A stretch of 64,000 nt of DNA from Massilia frigida (GTDB lineage Bacteria > Pseudomonadota > Gammaproteobacteria > Burkholderiales > Burkholderiaceae_D). The stretch covers positions 49,332 through 113,331 of the forward strand of contig NZ_WHJG01000025.1 of the NCBI RefSeq assembly GCF_011682175.1, in the 5' to 3' direction. Positions within the stretch are counted from its first letter, which is position 1. Each line of letters starts with the position of its first letter. This document shows, one piece after another, positions 52,918 to 60,506 of this stretch. The position numbers and the translations under genes are program-made. Under the pieces are notes generated by a model. The model had not been told where the DNA came from and made no database searches. It saw only the letters and a program-made list of their open reading frames with translations.

Positions 52918-55148
52918 GCGCCCGCCGCCTTCTTCTTGGCGTGGTTCTCGGCGATGTGGCGTGAAGTGACCCAGCCCCGCACCTTTTTGCTCGGCTCTGC
53001 TGCGGGCGTTGCTTTCATTTCGGTATCCGGCCAGTCGCCGAACTTGTCCTTGAACTTGTGCGACGCCCACCCGAGACTCCACCCCTTGCTCTCAGCGACA
53101 AATCGCAGGCCGGAGTAGAACTCCTTTTTGTCGTCCACCGATGGCGCCGGCTTCTTGCCCTTTACCTCTTTTAGCACACCGGCAACCTTTTCGATGACAG
53201 CCGACTTTTCGTACGCAGCACCGCACGATGGGCAGGCCGGCGCAGCATCGTGGACGTGAAAGCACACCGGGCACTTGACCGGCTTTTTCTCGGCTTTCTT
53301 CGGCGGCGCCACGGCTTCCTTGGGCTTGCCGCCGTCCAGCTCGTCAATGCCGTTCTCGAAAAAGTGCTGCACATCGGTCCAGAAGCGCATGCAGTTGCCA
53401 CTGTGGTCGAGCACGATCGCTTCGTGTTTTCCTGTACTTTCTGAACAGCGCAGCACCCGACCCAGCATTTGGATGTGGATCGCAAGCGCCTTGCGCAACG
53501 GGCGAGCCATTATCAGCACCTCAATGTCGGGCACGTCGAAGCCGCGGGTGAGGCTCTCAATGCTGATGAGGCCACGGATGTAGCTGTCCGGCTTGCGGAA
53601 CTCAGCAACGGCGGCGACCTGCTCGTCGTCGGTCTGACGATAGGTGTACAGGCCGCAGATCACACCGGCCATCATGAACTGGCGTTGAAGCTCTTCCGCG
53701 TGTGCGACGGACGATGCGAACGCGATGAACTTCTTGTCCTGGCCATGCTGCTTGTAGCCCTGGATGACGTCACCGATGATGGGCAGCGAACGCGATTCCA
53801 CTTCTCTCTCGACCCACTCGCCGGTGTTAGACACCTCGGCGCCGGTCATGTCTGGTTCGGATGCAGCAAAGACGCGGAATGGTACGAGGCGCTTCTCGGC
53901 GATCAGTTGGTTCGTGGTCGCCGCGTTGATGACGTGGTCGAAGTACTTGCCGAGTCCCTTTGTAAAGGGTGTGGCGGTCAATCCGATCGTGAAGCAACCG
54001 CGTTCACCGCGACGCTGCGTCAGGCGCTTCTTGAGCGATGTCGGCAACACGTGGCATTCGTCGATCACCAGCAGATTAACGTCGAGCGGCGCGTCCTTGA
54101 GCGTTGCCAAGCTGACGATCTGGATCGGATTGTTGCGGTCGGCACGCGGATTCTGGGCCTGCATGATTCCGTGATCCAGTCCGTACCTGAGCAACTTGTC
54201 GAACTTCACGACCTGGTCGTTAGCCTTCAGGAAGTCGTTGTGGTGCGAAGTAGCCAAGCTGCGCGCCTCGTGAAGTTCACGCAGAAGGGCTTCGATGCGG
54301 GCGCCCTGATCCGTGCTGCCAAGCGCTGCAACCTGCGCCTTGAGTTCTGTAATTTCCTCGCGCAGCGCCTCGTTTTTACCCTCCAGGGCACTATTTAATT
54401 CTTCGAGGTCCGGCACATGGCCATCGTCCAGCCCGTCAATGAACTGGGCGATAGATGCGGAGCCGGCTGATGCGGCGGCAGAGACGCCGAGGTCGAGAAT
54501 GTCCTCTGCTGGTACGGGACCGGCACCAGCGGATACGCACGGCTGTGACACGGTTGCAGGCTCGACTGGCGGAGCAAACGGCGGTTGCGCGGCGGGTGCG
54601 GGTGCGGGTGCGGCTGGCTTGCCGATCTTCGCCGTATCCATCTGATAGGTAGCGCCGTTCCGCGTGACATCACGAACCGTATCTTGTGATCGATCACAAG
54701 ATGGCTTGCGCGACGTCGACACACGCGACACATACTCGCGGCTCACGTGGCACGCGGCAGCAATCTGCATCTGAGTCCAAGTAGACCATTCCGGGTCGTC
54801 AAGCATTTCCTCGACAGCGCGCTTTTTGTCCGCAGCGGATCGCGGCAGCCCGTGCGTTGCATTGGCGCCGAACGAAAACAGTTTTGCGTCGCGATAAGTG
54901 CCGGCGCGAACATCGCACCGAATTTCAGCGAGGCCGGCAGCGCGGTGCGCATGGTAGCGGTGGAACCCATCAGCCAGCCATCTGCCGCCTTCGCTACCGT
55001 CGGCAAACACGATTACAGGCGGGAACTCGACGCCCTGCTCGAGCGAGAGTTTGTATTCGCCTACCGTCGCATCGTCAGTTTTTGCGCGGGCCTGAGTCCC
55101 AGCAAGGATGTTGATCTCGTCGAGGCGCAGCTTTTGAATATTGCTCAT
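52914..55148 (-). CDS. ParB-like protein fused to SF2 helicase lacking Walker A
   Basis: A 744-residue protein from ATG 55148. Residues 1-100 are ParB-like (RWLADGFHRYHAHRAAGL), residues about 127-145 an HTH (QIAAACHVSREYVSRVS) and residues 245-312 a coiled coil. From about 315 (FDKLLRYGLDHGIMQAQNPR) it is a phage DEAD/DEAH-type helicase with DECH (363-366), TATP (391-394), the second RecA domain and a CxxC zinc ribbon. The part that should carry motif I (GxGKT) and the Q motif is absent. An in-frame deletion near 54206 seems to have joined two genes. ATPase activity is doubtful. Confidence 0.82.
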   Translation of the reverse strand: MSNIQKLRLDEINILAGTQARAKTDDATVGEYKLSLEQGVEFPPVIVFADGSEGGRWLADGFHRYHAHRAAGLAEIRCDVRAGTYRDAKLFSFGANATHGLPRSAADKKRAVEEMLDDPEWSTWTQMQIAAACHVSREYVSRVSTSRKPSCDRSQDTVRDVTRNGATYQMDTAKIGKPAAPAPAPAAQPPFAPPVEPATVSQPCVSAGAGPVPAEDILDLGVSAAASAGSASIAQFIDGLDDGHVPDLEELNSALEGKNEALREEITELKAQVAALGSTDQGARIEALLRELHEARSLATSHHNDFLKANDQVVKFDKLLRYGLDHGIMQAQNPRADRNNPIQIVSLATLKDAPLDVNLLVIDECHVLPTSLKKRLTQRRGERGCFTIGLTATPFTKGLGKYFDHVINAATTNQLIAEKRLVPFRVFAASEPDMTGAEVSNTGEWVEREVESRSLPIIGDVIQGYKQHGQDKKFIAFASSVAHAEELQRQFMMAGVICGLYTYRQTDDEQVAAVAEFRKPDSYIRGLISIESLTRGFDVPDIEVLIMARPLRKALAIHIQMLGRVLRCSESTGKHEAIVLDHSGNCMRFWTDVQHFFENGIDELDGGKPKEAVAPPKKAEKKPVKCPVCFHVHDAAPACPSCGAAYEKSAVIEKVAGVLKEVKGKKPAPSVDDKKEFYSGLRFVAESKGWSLGWASHKFKDKFGDWPDTEMKATPAAEPSKKVRGWVTSRHIAENHAKKKAAGA

Positions 55149-55156
55149 AACAGACC

Positions 55157-55540
55157 TCAGAACGGGGGCGTTTCGTCTACAGGCATGAGGCGCCATTGCT
55201 GACGCACCATCGTGCCGTTCCACTGGACGGTAAAAACTTGACCCCAAAGCTCATGCGGCTTGAGGATGCGACGTACCAACGAACGGATTTGTTCAGCTGG
55301 AATGCGGTCTGGCTCGCACAGCCGGGTTTCGCTGATGATCTCGAAGTCCTTTTCTTCGCCCTTGAGGAGAAAGTCAAAAAGGCTCCCGAAGTGGAACAGC
55401 TCGTTCGGATTATTCAACTCGTTGAACGCCACCCCATACTCAATCTCGTCACCCCACATTTGCGTCTGGATGCTGACCGCGATCTTTTCCCCTTCGAGGT
55501 CGATGACATGGCCCAGGTCGATAAAGAATTTGCTGCTCAT
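55157..55540 (-). CDS. hypothetical phage protein
   Basis: A 127-residue acidic protein from ATG 55540 with GGAGGG eight bases upstream. It has alternating beta and charged segments (FFIDLGHVIDLEGEKIAVSI, FGSLFDFLLKGEEKDFEIIS). No domain is recognised. It is the second gene of the leftward early operon. Confidence 0.65.
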   Translation of the reverse strand: MSSKFFIDLGHVIDLEGEKIAVSIQTQMWGDEIEYGVAFNELNNPNELFHFGSLFDFLLKGEEKDFEIISETRLCEPDRIPAEQIRSLVRRILKPHELWGQVFTVQWNGTMVRQQWRLMPVDETPPF

Positions 55541-55542
55541 GC

Positions 55543-55650
55543 TTATGCCCTCCACAGGTTGAAGCGGTTGAACGCGCGGATGACGGTCGAGCCCTTGATC
55601 AGCTCGCGGCAGTACAGCTGGATGACGGTGCGTTTGATGATGGTTTTCAT
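55543..55650 (-). CDS. small phage protein (35 aa)
   Basis: A short basic frame MKTIIKRTVIQLYCRELIKG... with GGAG six bases before the ATG, ending at TAA 55543. Its end contains the Shine-Dalgarno of the next gene. It is the first gene after the cro-like gene in the leftward early block. Confidence 0.6.
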   Translation of the reverse strand: MKTIIKRTVIQLYCRELIKGSTVIRAFNRFNLWRA

Positions 55651-55737
55651 GCTGCTCTCCAAAATTTGGGCGTAAAGGGGCCTCGCGCCGAGCGAGTAGC
55701 TGATCGGCGTTCGAATTAAGACTCAGGTTTTTGGAAC

Positions 55738-55977
55738 TTAGCGGCTGTCGGTTGCGTCTGAGAGCAACATCATGATTTTCGGGTTAACCAAGCGAGCGCG
55801 AGCAATCTTGAACCGCGCCTCGATTTCGCTTGCTCGGCGAAGTGGAACCCATCCTCGACGCAACCATTTACTCACGACCTGCTGCGTTACTCCCAACTGA
55901 CTCGCAAGTATTGATTGCGTACCAGCGGCAATGACAGCGTCAGCAATACCAGATGGAGCTATAAATACAGTGTTCAT
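55738..55977 (-). CDS. Cro-like/YdaS-type DNA-binding protein
   Basis: A 79-residue protein from ATG 55977. The HTH is TQSILASQLGVTQQVVSKWL, followed by RRGWVPLRRASEIEARFKIARARL, as in YdaS/Cro-type repressors. It is divergent from the CI-like gene at 56089 across an operator region and would turn off the repressor in lytic growth. Confidence 0.8.
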   Translation of the reverse strand: MNTVFIAPSGIADAVIAAGTQSILASQLGVTQQVVSKWLRRGWVPLRRASEIEARFKIARARLVNPKIMMLLSDATDSR

Positions 55978-56088
55978 GAAAGTGGCCCGTGTACGTAACA
56001 CAACCATTTTACAACTAAAAACACCTACACGAAAAATATTTTTGAGAGGGACGAACAAAGTCTATACAATTAGCGCATTAACAACCAA
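55978..56088. promoter_or_regulatory. cro/CI divergent promoter region with ACAACCA operators
   Basis: The plus-strand promoter TTGAGA (56042-56047)-N17-TACAAT (56065-56070) drives the repressor with a leader of about 12 bases. ACAACCA occurs at 56000-56006 (over a possible leftward -10, TAAAAT) and 56081-56087 (just before the repressor ATG). The same heptamer recurs three times after the repressor gene. Confidence 0.7.
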
Positions 56089-56931
56089 ATGGCTGTCAGA
56101 ATGAATAACGATCTGGGGAAGACATTACAAGATTTGCGGGAGCGATCAGGGCTTACGCAAGGGCAGCTGGCAGAGCGCCTGGGGATTACACAGCAATCGA
56201 TCGCAAAATGGGAGGCAGGAAAGGCCGCCCCACGTGCCTCAATATTAGACACCCTGGCGGCTACGTTGGGCGTATCCACCGCGTTCCTACTGCAAGCACG
56301 TAGTGTGAATAAGCGCGCGCGCGGCGTAACGAGCCTTCCACAAGTTCTGAAAGCGAGCGAAGAACCAGAAGCCGCGCATGCTCCAATACCACCGTTGCAA
56401 TTTAAGATTGACGCTCAATTCCCAGAACTCGCAAGCAACATGAAGCCGTCGGAGTACGCATCGGCGATGAAGGCAATGATCGCTCCGGTGCTTGAACCGT
56501 TTTATCCAGACGGAAGATGGGACAGCGTAGTACACGGCAGCTCTATAGCGTGGAAGGTTGACTACATGGACGATCGCCGGGTCGCTAATTTTGTACATTC
56601 GTCCAACTTGTCGATGTGGAATACCCTGCGCATTGCTGTTCCGCGCACTTTGTGGGAGCTAGCGACACTGCGCGCGCATCTGAAGGATTCCCGCACGTAC
56701 ATGCTTATTATGACTATTGCAAATGGGGGAGGGGAGCAAGATCCGTCGGATAGCGCGATGAGTCAGGCACGGGAGGTCCGGAACGGGCGTCTACTGCGTG
56801 AGCTAACCGAGCAGGCAGCCATTCTCAACATGTTTTTGTTTGTCTCGCGTACGCCAGCTGATGTAATCTCCATCCTTGACTCTTCTTATCTGATCTTTCC
56901 AGATATGGACGGCGGGTCCGCGTACCAATAG
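56089..56931 (+). CDS. CI-like prophage repressor (XRE, no S24 domain)
   Basis: A 280-residue protein. The N-terminal XRE HTH (LTQGQLAERLGITQQSIAKW, residues about 20-40) is followed by an unfamiliar C-terminal domain (residues about 90-275) without the S24 Ser/Lys pair. So induction may not use RecA-stimulated self-cleavage. ATG 56101 is a possible alternative start. It is divergent from the Cro-like gene and ends at a terminator. Confidence 0.82.
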   Translation: MAVRMNNDLGKTLQDLRERSGLTQGQLAERLGITQQSIAKWEAGKAAPRASILDTLAATLGVSTAFLLQARSVNKRARGVTSLPQVLKASEEPEAAHAPIPPLQFKIDAQFPELASNMKPSEYASAMKAMIAPVLEPFYPDGRWDSVVHGSSIAWKVDYMDDRRVANFVHSSNLSMWNTLRIAVPRTLWELATLRAHLKDSRTYMLIMTIANGGGEQDPSDSAMSQAREVRNGRLLRELTEQAAILNMFLFVSRTPADVISILDSSYLIFPDMDGGSAYQ

Positions 56932-56955
56932 ACGACTCCTCTCATTCAACTAGAC

Positions 56956-56978
56956 TGCCCGGCTCCGGGCATTTTTTT
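56956..56978 (+). terminator. terminator of the repressor gene
   Basis: TGCCCGG-CT-CCGGGCA followed by seven T, 25 bases after the repressor stop. Confidence 0.9.
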
Positions 56979-56989
56979 ACATATTAAAT

Positions 56990-57043
56990 ACAACCAATTA
57001 TTTTCAAATGGTTGTATTTGGTAGTTTTTAGTGATATGGTTGT
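56990..57043 (+). promoter_or_regulatory. rightward early promoter with three repressor operators
   Basis: ACAACCA (56990-56996) and TGGTTGT (57009-57015) form the ends of a perfect 8-bp inverted repeat TACAACCA/TGGTTGTA; a third TGGTTGT is at 57037-57043. TTGTAT (57012-57017)-N17-TATGGT (57035-57040) is a likely promoter whose -35 and -10 are both covered by operators. Confidence 0.7.
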
Positions 57044-57067
57044 GTCCGTGACACCAGTGGATCACAT

Positions 57068-57101
57068 AAAAAAGCCACCCAGCGCTCGAACGCTGGATGG
57101 C
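57068..57101 (-). terminator. hairpin with minus-strand T run before the early genes
   Basis: GCCA and CCAGCG arms pair with CGCTGG and TGGC around a six-base loop, and six T follow on the minus strand (57073-57068). It could stop leftward transcription into the early promoter. Confidence 0.5.
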
Positions 57102-57131
57102 CTCGTACAACCTAAATTTTTGGAGTGAAAA

Positions 57132-57584
57132 TTGGAACAGGCTAATAGTATCAATAAGGTATCGTCAAGAGCAAGCGATAAATCCGCTAGCTGCAACAAT
57201 GCTACAAAAGGTGGGGCTATTCTCGCGCTCGCCAACCCGCACTTCCACCACATCGAGCGCGCACCGTACGAGCTCGGCTGCTTGCTGCGCAGGCTGCCCC
57301 CTTATCTGTCTGACCCCGCGCTGACTGATGAACAGCGCGACTTGGCTGCGGCTGCGGCCGAGCACGCCAGTAATTACAGCACCTCCCTGTTGGCCGGCCT
57401 GGAATCACTGGGGCGGATCATGTGGTGTGCCGCTCTCAATGACGAACAGCAGGTCGAACACAGTGACTTCGCCGACGTGGGCCAGTTGGTGGCCTCACTG
57501 GCCACCCAGCTCCAATACCTGAATTTCTTCCACGGCGAAGTCGAACTGCACGTCCATCGTGATGTAAAGAAGGGAGCAGCCTAA
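57132..57584 (+). CDS. hypothetical early phage protein
   Basis: A 150-residue protein that starts at TTG 57132 with GGAG six bases upstream. It is helical, with LGCLLRRLPPYLSDPALTDE and QLVASLATQLQYLNFF. No domain is recognised. It is the first gene of the rightward train from the operator-controlled promoter, so it would be made soon after induction. Confidence 0.68.
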   Translation: MEQANSINKVSSRASDKSASCNNATKGGAILALANPHFHHIERAPYELGCLLRRLPPYLSDPALTDEQRDLAAAAAEHASNYSTSLLAGLESLGRIMWCAALNDEQQVEHSDFADVGQLVASLATQLQYLNFFHGEVELHVHRDVKKGAA

Positions 57585-57841
57585 TGAGCATCCTGAATAT
57601 GGCAAAGAAAGCCGCCAGCGAAATCAATACTGCGCAAATGGACATGCGCGCGCTCAACTCGGCGATCACGGGCCTGCTGGAGCATTTCGAATACCGCGAG
57701 TGCGACCAAGAAACTATCGACACCCTGTACGCGTTCACTCGGCTGCTGGGCTCATCCATCGAAAAAATCAAGGATGGGCACGGGGCGATTGAAGAGCTCG
57801 TTTTCGCAAAAGCCAGCCCTGTATGCGGAGGTGAAGCATGA
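57584..57841 (+). CDS. hypothetical early phage protein
   Basis: An 85-residue helical protein (NMAKKAASEINTAQMDMRAL...). Its ATG shares one base with the preceding TAA, and its TGA overlaps the next ATG. Function unknown. Confidence 0.68.
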   Translation: MSILNMAKKAASEINTAQMDMRALNSAITGLLEHFEYRECDQETIDTLYAFTRLLGSSIEKIKDGHGAIEELVFAKASPVCGGEA

Positions 57842-58137
57842 GCGCCACCACACTCCCCGTGCAGCGAGACGCAATTGCGAGCGCAAGTGATGCAGTCAAC
57901 GTCGCAGACGTTGCTGTGTGTTTCGTCAACAACCGCATTCATCCGATGATTAGCGCAATCGTCGCACTGGCCGATTTTGAAGGCGCCGATGCTGCTGCGA
58001 TCCGAACGCGCCTGGGTCTGATCTTGGATTTCGCTAAGGTTGGGCGAATCATTGTTGAGGACGCGGGAGGATTCCTGGAGACGGAGCGAGACGACATGCT
58101 TGCGAAGCTCACGGCGTTGAAGGGAGCGATTCAATGA
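57838..58137 (+). CDS. hypothetical early phage protein
   Basis: A 99-residue helical acidic protein (NVADVAVCFVNNRIHPMISA, then GLILDFAKVGRIIVEDAGGF). It overlaps both neighbours by four bases. Function unknown. Confidence 0.68.
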   Translation: MSATTLPVQRDAIASASDAVNVADVAVCFVNNRIHPMISAIVALADFEGADAAAIRTRLGLILDFAKVGRIIVEDAGGFLETERDDMLAKLTALKGAIQ

Positions 58138-58358
58138 GCGCCCCGACTACGCGCCGACCTCGACCACAGCCAGCGGTCCCCGTTGCTGCTGATGTTCCGT
58201 CGAACCTGACGCATGAAGAGCTGCGCATCGTCGCGCTGTACCGCGCCACGGATGCAAGGAGCCGCGCCATGTTCTTCGGTATGGCACAAGATTACGCACG
58301 GATCTATCCATGCAATGCCCGGCCGGTGCTCCACCTGGTCCGTGGAGGTGCAGCGTGA
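58134..58358 (+). CDS. small hypothetical early phage protein
   Basis: A 74-residue protein with a Pro/Arg-rich start and a helical C-terminal part (THEELRIVALYRATDARSRA). It is coupled to both neighbours by overlap. Function unknown. Confidence 0.65.
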   Translation: MSAPTTRRPRPQPAVPVAADVPSNLTHEELRIVALYRATDARSRAMFFGMAQDYARIYPCNARPVLHLVRGGAA

Positions 58359-58678
58359 GCGCGCGCCAGCACTTCGCCAAAAAAGGCGACCACTACAATC
58401 TTAGCGCGCCCGCATCATTTCTGATGGTCGCGGTCTACGCCTACGATCCATCGGAGTCGGCTGCACCAGGTCTGCGTGAGCACGTCGACGTTATCTTGGC
58501 GCGCGCTACACGGGCCGGTTTTGGCCAGGCCGACATTCTGGTCACCATGCTCAGCAACGGCGAGCAGTCTGCCCGTACGATGCAATTGGCCTGCGATGTG
58601 ACCTACAGCGTCGGTGGCGACGGAGCAATGATCGCCATGATCCGAGATTTCGACCCGAAGAAAGGAAGCACGCGATGA
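58355..58678 (+). CDS. hypothetical early phage protein
   Basis: A 107-residue protein read from GTG 58355 (GTGA overlap with the preceding stop, GGAGG upstream). It contains HVDVILARATRAGFGQADIL and ends KKGSTR. Function unknown. Confidence 0.65.
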   Translation: MSARQHFAKKGDHYNLSAPASFLMVAVYAYDPSESAAPGLREHVDVILARATRAGFGQADILVTMLSNGEQSARTMQLACDVTYSVGGDGAMIAMIRDFDPKKGSTR

Positions 58679-58860
58679 GCACCGCCTTCAACGAAGTGGA
58701 CGTCAAGCGCCTGGCCGGCCTGACCAACGTGATCAGCGCGCTGCTGGCCGCGATACCGATCTTGCAGCGCGAGAGCCAGGCGGATGCGCTGCAAACCTGC
58801 GCCAGCATGGCAGCCGATGTGGCCGACGAGCTGGACGCCCTCACACGAGCGGCAGCATGA
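58675..58860 (+). CDS. small hypothetical early phage protein
   Basis: A 61-residue helical protein (VKRLAGLTNVISALLAAIPI). It overlaps both neighbours by ATGA. Function unknown. Confidence 0.65.
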   Translation: MSTAFNEVDVKRLAGLTNVISALLAAIPILQRESQADALQTCASMAADVADELDALTRAAA

Positions 58861-59012
58861 ATCCGGCTGTGTCGAGCGCGTCTGGGGCTCGCGTTTCAAC
58901 CGCGACTTCCCAGCACCGGCATTCGGACGAGGTGAAGCGGTGCGCTCTCGATCTACGCCCGGTGACGGCGAAACCCCGTGATTCAGTACCTGCACAACCG
59001 GCTGAACGATGA
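58857..59012 (+). CDS. small hypothetical early phage protein (51 aa)
   Basis: The frame MNPAVSSASGARVSTATSQH... runs to TGA 59010-59012, and its ATGA overlaps the preceding stop, following the pattern of the whole train. It is Ser/Arg-rich with no predicted fold. Function unknown; it is less certain than its neighbours. Confidence 0.5.
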   Translation: MNPAVSSASGARVSTATSQHRHSDEVKRCALDLRPVTAKPRDSVPAQPAER

Positions 59013-59032
59013 TAAAAAGGAATGGTGCATAG

Positions 59033-59254
59033 TTGGAAACTTTTCTCACTAAAGACGCACTGGTCACGCTGACCGGGCGTCGCAGGCAGTCGAAACAAAT
59101 CGAGGCGTTGCGAACGATGGGCTTGCCCTTCTGGGTCAATGCCATTGGACAGCCAGTCGTCACCGTCGCCGCAGTTGAGGGGCGGAAAGAGGCGCCGCGC
59201 GAGAAGGAATGGGTAATGCCGAGGATAAGCCATGGGCCGAAAAAACACGCGTAA
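59033..59254 (+). CDS. DUF4224-type protein, probable excisionase
   Basis: A 73-residue protein read from TTG 59033. It matches the DUF4224 pattern: FLTKDALVTLTGRRRQSKQI then ALRTMGLPFWVNAIGQPVV. Such proteins precede integrase genes and are thought to act as excisionases or integrase partners. Its 3' end overlaps the integrase start by 23 bases. Confidence 0.78.
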   Translation: METFLTKDALVTLTGRRRQSKQIEALRTMGLPFWVNAIGQPVVTVAAVEGRKEAPREKEWVMPRISHGPKKHA

Positions 59255-60263
59255 CCTGAATATGCCGCCGCATATGCATCCACGTAAGCAACGAAGCGGC
59301 AAGGTCTACTTCTACATGTACACCCAGGACAAGCCACGCAAGGAAATTGCGCTGGGCGACGACTTCATTCTGGCCCTGAAAAAGTACGCCGAATTGAACG
59401 TGGTTGTTGCCCCCAGCGCCGGCGCAACGTTCGGAGATGTGCAAAAGCGGTACCTGACCGATGCGCTGCCCAAGCTGGCCGCCAGCTCGGCCAAGATGTA
59501 CCGTTCGGACATCAAGCACCTGATGGCCTCATTCGGCGAGGCGCCGCTGAGCAAGATAAAGCCGATGCACATCCGGCAGTTCCTTGATGGGCATGCGGAC
59601 AAGCCGACCACGGCGAACCGGTGCAAGCGCGTTTTTTCAACGATGTGGAATAAGGCACGCGGGTGGGGGTATACCGACCTGCCAAACCCATGCGAGGGCA
59701 TCCAGGGGCACTCACTGGCCAAGCGAACGGTTTATATCACCGACGCAGTGTTTAAGGCCGTGCATGACCACGCCAGCGCGCCGCTGCGCGATGCCATGGA
59801 CCTGGCCTACCTCACCGGCCAGCGCCCGGCCGACGCGCTCAGCATGAGCGAGCACGACATCATCGACGGGCACCTCATCGTCACCCAAGAGAAGACCAAG
59901 CAGCCGCTGCGTATCCAGATCGTCGGCGAACTTGCGGCGCTGCTTGCACGTATTGAGGTCAGAAAGGCGGGCTGCAAGATGAAGACGGCCGCGTTGCTGG
60001 TGAACAGGCAGGGCAAGCGCCTGACCGCGCCGACGCTGCGCGCACACTTCGACACTGCCCGAGCGGCAGCAGGAAAAGAGGTGCCTGAGCTGAAGGATGA
60101 GATTGAGAAATTCTGGTTCTACGACCTGCGTGCGAAGGCCGCCGACGATACTTCAGACGACCGGGGCGACCAGGCGGCCAGCGATCTGCTGGGGCACGAC
60201 AGCGTCAAAACGACCCAGCGGCACTACCTGCGCCGGGGCAAGATCGTGGCGCCTACAAAGTAA
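59232..60263 (+). CDS. tyrosine-type prophage integrase
   Basis: A 343-residue tyrosine recombinase. The N-terminal arm-binding region leads to a SAM-like core-binding domain (about 70-165) and a catalytic domain with TGQRPADAL (Arg), FWFYDLRAKAADD (usual HxxR place, here YDLR) and LLGHDSVKTTQRHYLR (His and nucleophile Tyr). It catalyses insertion into tRNA-Gly and lies 70 bases from the att repeat. Confidence 0.94.
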   Translation: MGRKNTRNLNMPPHMHPRKQRSGKVYFYMYTQDKPRKEIALGDDFILALKKYAELNVVVAPSAGATFGDVQKRYLTDALPKLAASSAKMYRSDIKHLMASFGEAPLSKIKPMHIRQFLDGHADKPTTANRCKRVFSTMWNKARGWGYTDLPNPCEGIQGHSLAKRTVYITDAVFKAVHDHASAPLRDAMDLAYLTGQRPADALSMSEHDIIDGHLIVTQEKTKQPLRIQIVGELAALLARIEVRKAGCKMKTAALLVNRQGKRLTAPTLRAHFDTARAAAGKEVPELKDEIEKFWFYDLRAKAADDTSDDRGDQAASDLLGHDSVKTTQRHYLRRGKIVAPTK

Positions 60264-60273
60264 CTTTTCGGTG

Positions 60274-60304
60274 TTTTGTGGAGCGCCAGCCGTTTTGTGG
60301 AGCG
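60274..60304 (+). repeat. candidate integrase arm-type sites, right arm
   Basis: Two direct copies of TTTTGTGGAGCG at 60274-60285 and 60293-60304, start points 19 bases apart, between int and attR. They match the pair inside attL. Confidence 0.65.
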
Positions 60305-60333
60305 GAGAAATCGAGATTTTAGCCATTTCTCAT

Positions 60334-60380
60334 TGGAGCGGGTGAAGGGAATCGAACCCTCGTCGTAAGCTTGGGAAGCT
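60334..60380. repeat. attR: 47-bp repeat within tRNA-Gly
   Basis: It is identical to 22431-22477. The intact tRNA gene continues beyond 60380, so this end rebuilt the target gene. Confidence 0.93.
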
Positions 60381-60407
60381 TCTGCTCTACCATTGAGCTA
60401 CACCCGC
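60334..60407 (-). tRNA. tRNA-Gly(CCC)
   Basis: A 74-nt tRNA with encoded CCA: acceptor GCGGGTG/CACCCGC, D arm GCTCAATGGTAGAGC, anticodon loop TTCCCAA (anticodon CCC) and T arm GAGGGTTCGATTCCCTT. The first anticodon-stem pair (G-A) is a mismatch. Its 3' half is the prophage target. Confidence 0.93.
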
Positions 60408-60506
60408 GTGCAGCCGTATTCTACGCGGCTTTGACCTTGTTTGACAAATTTTCAAAATGGCCAAGCTGATGGGGGCCGGTTGCCTGCATCCGGCCCCATG
60501 AGGCAG

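Larger units (their letters stand above)
22431..60380. mobile_element. HK97/lambda-type siphovirus prophage in tRNA-Gly(CCC)
   Basis: The element is bounded by an exact 47-bp repeat equal to the 3' part of the tRNA-Gly gene (22431-22477 and 60334-60380). It holds integrase, repressor/cro, early, antiterminator, terminase, HK97-type head, long-tail, fibre and lysis genes in standard order. Head and tail sets look complete. Possible defects are the helicase fusion lacking Walker A, the tail-tube start codon and the truncated dam gene. Confidence 0.93.

Noticed and set aside
51655..53118. 487-codon plus-strand frame opposite the Toprim gene
   Set aside because: It is antisense to a gene with clear Toprim motifs and coupled overlaps; its product is low-complexity.
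60468..60500. GC-rich hairpin after the SGNH pseudogene as a terminator
   Set aside because: The stem is good apart from one bulge, but no T run follows on the minus strand.
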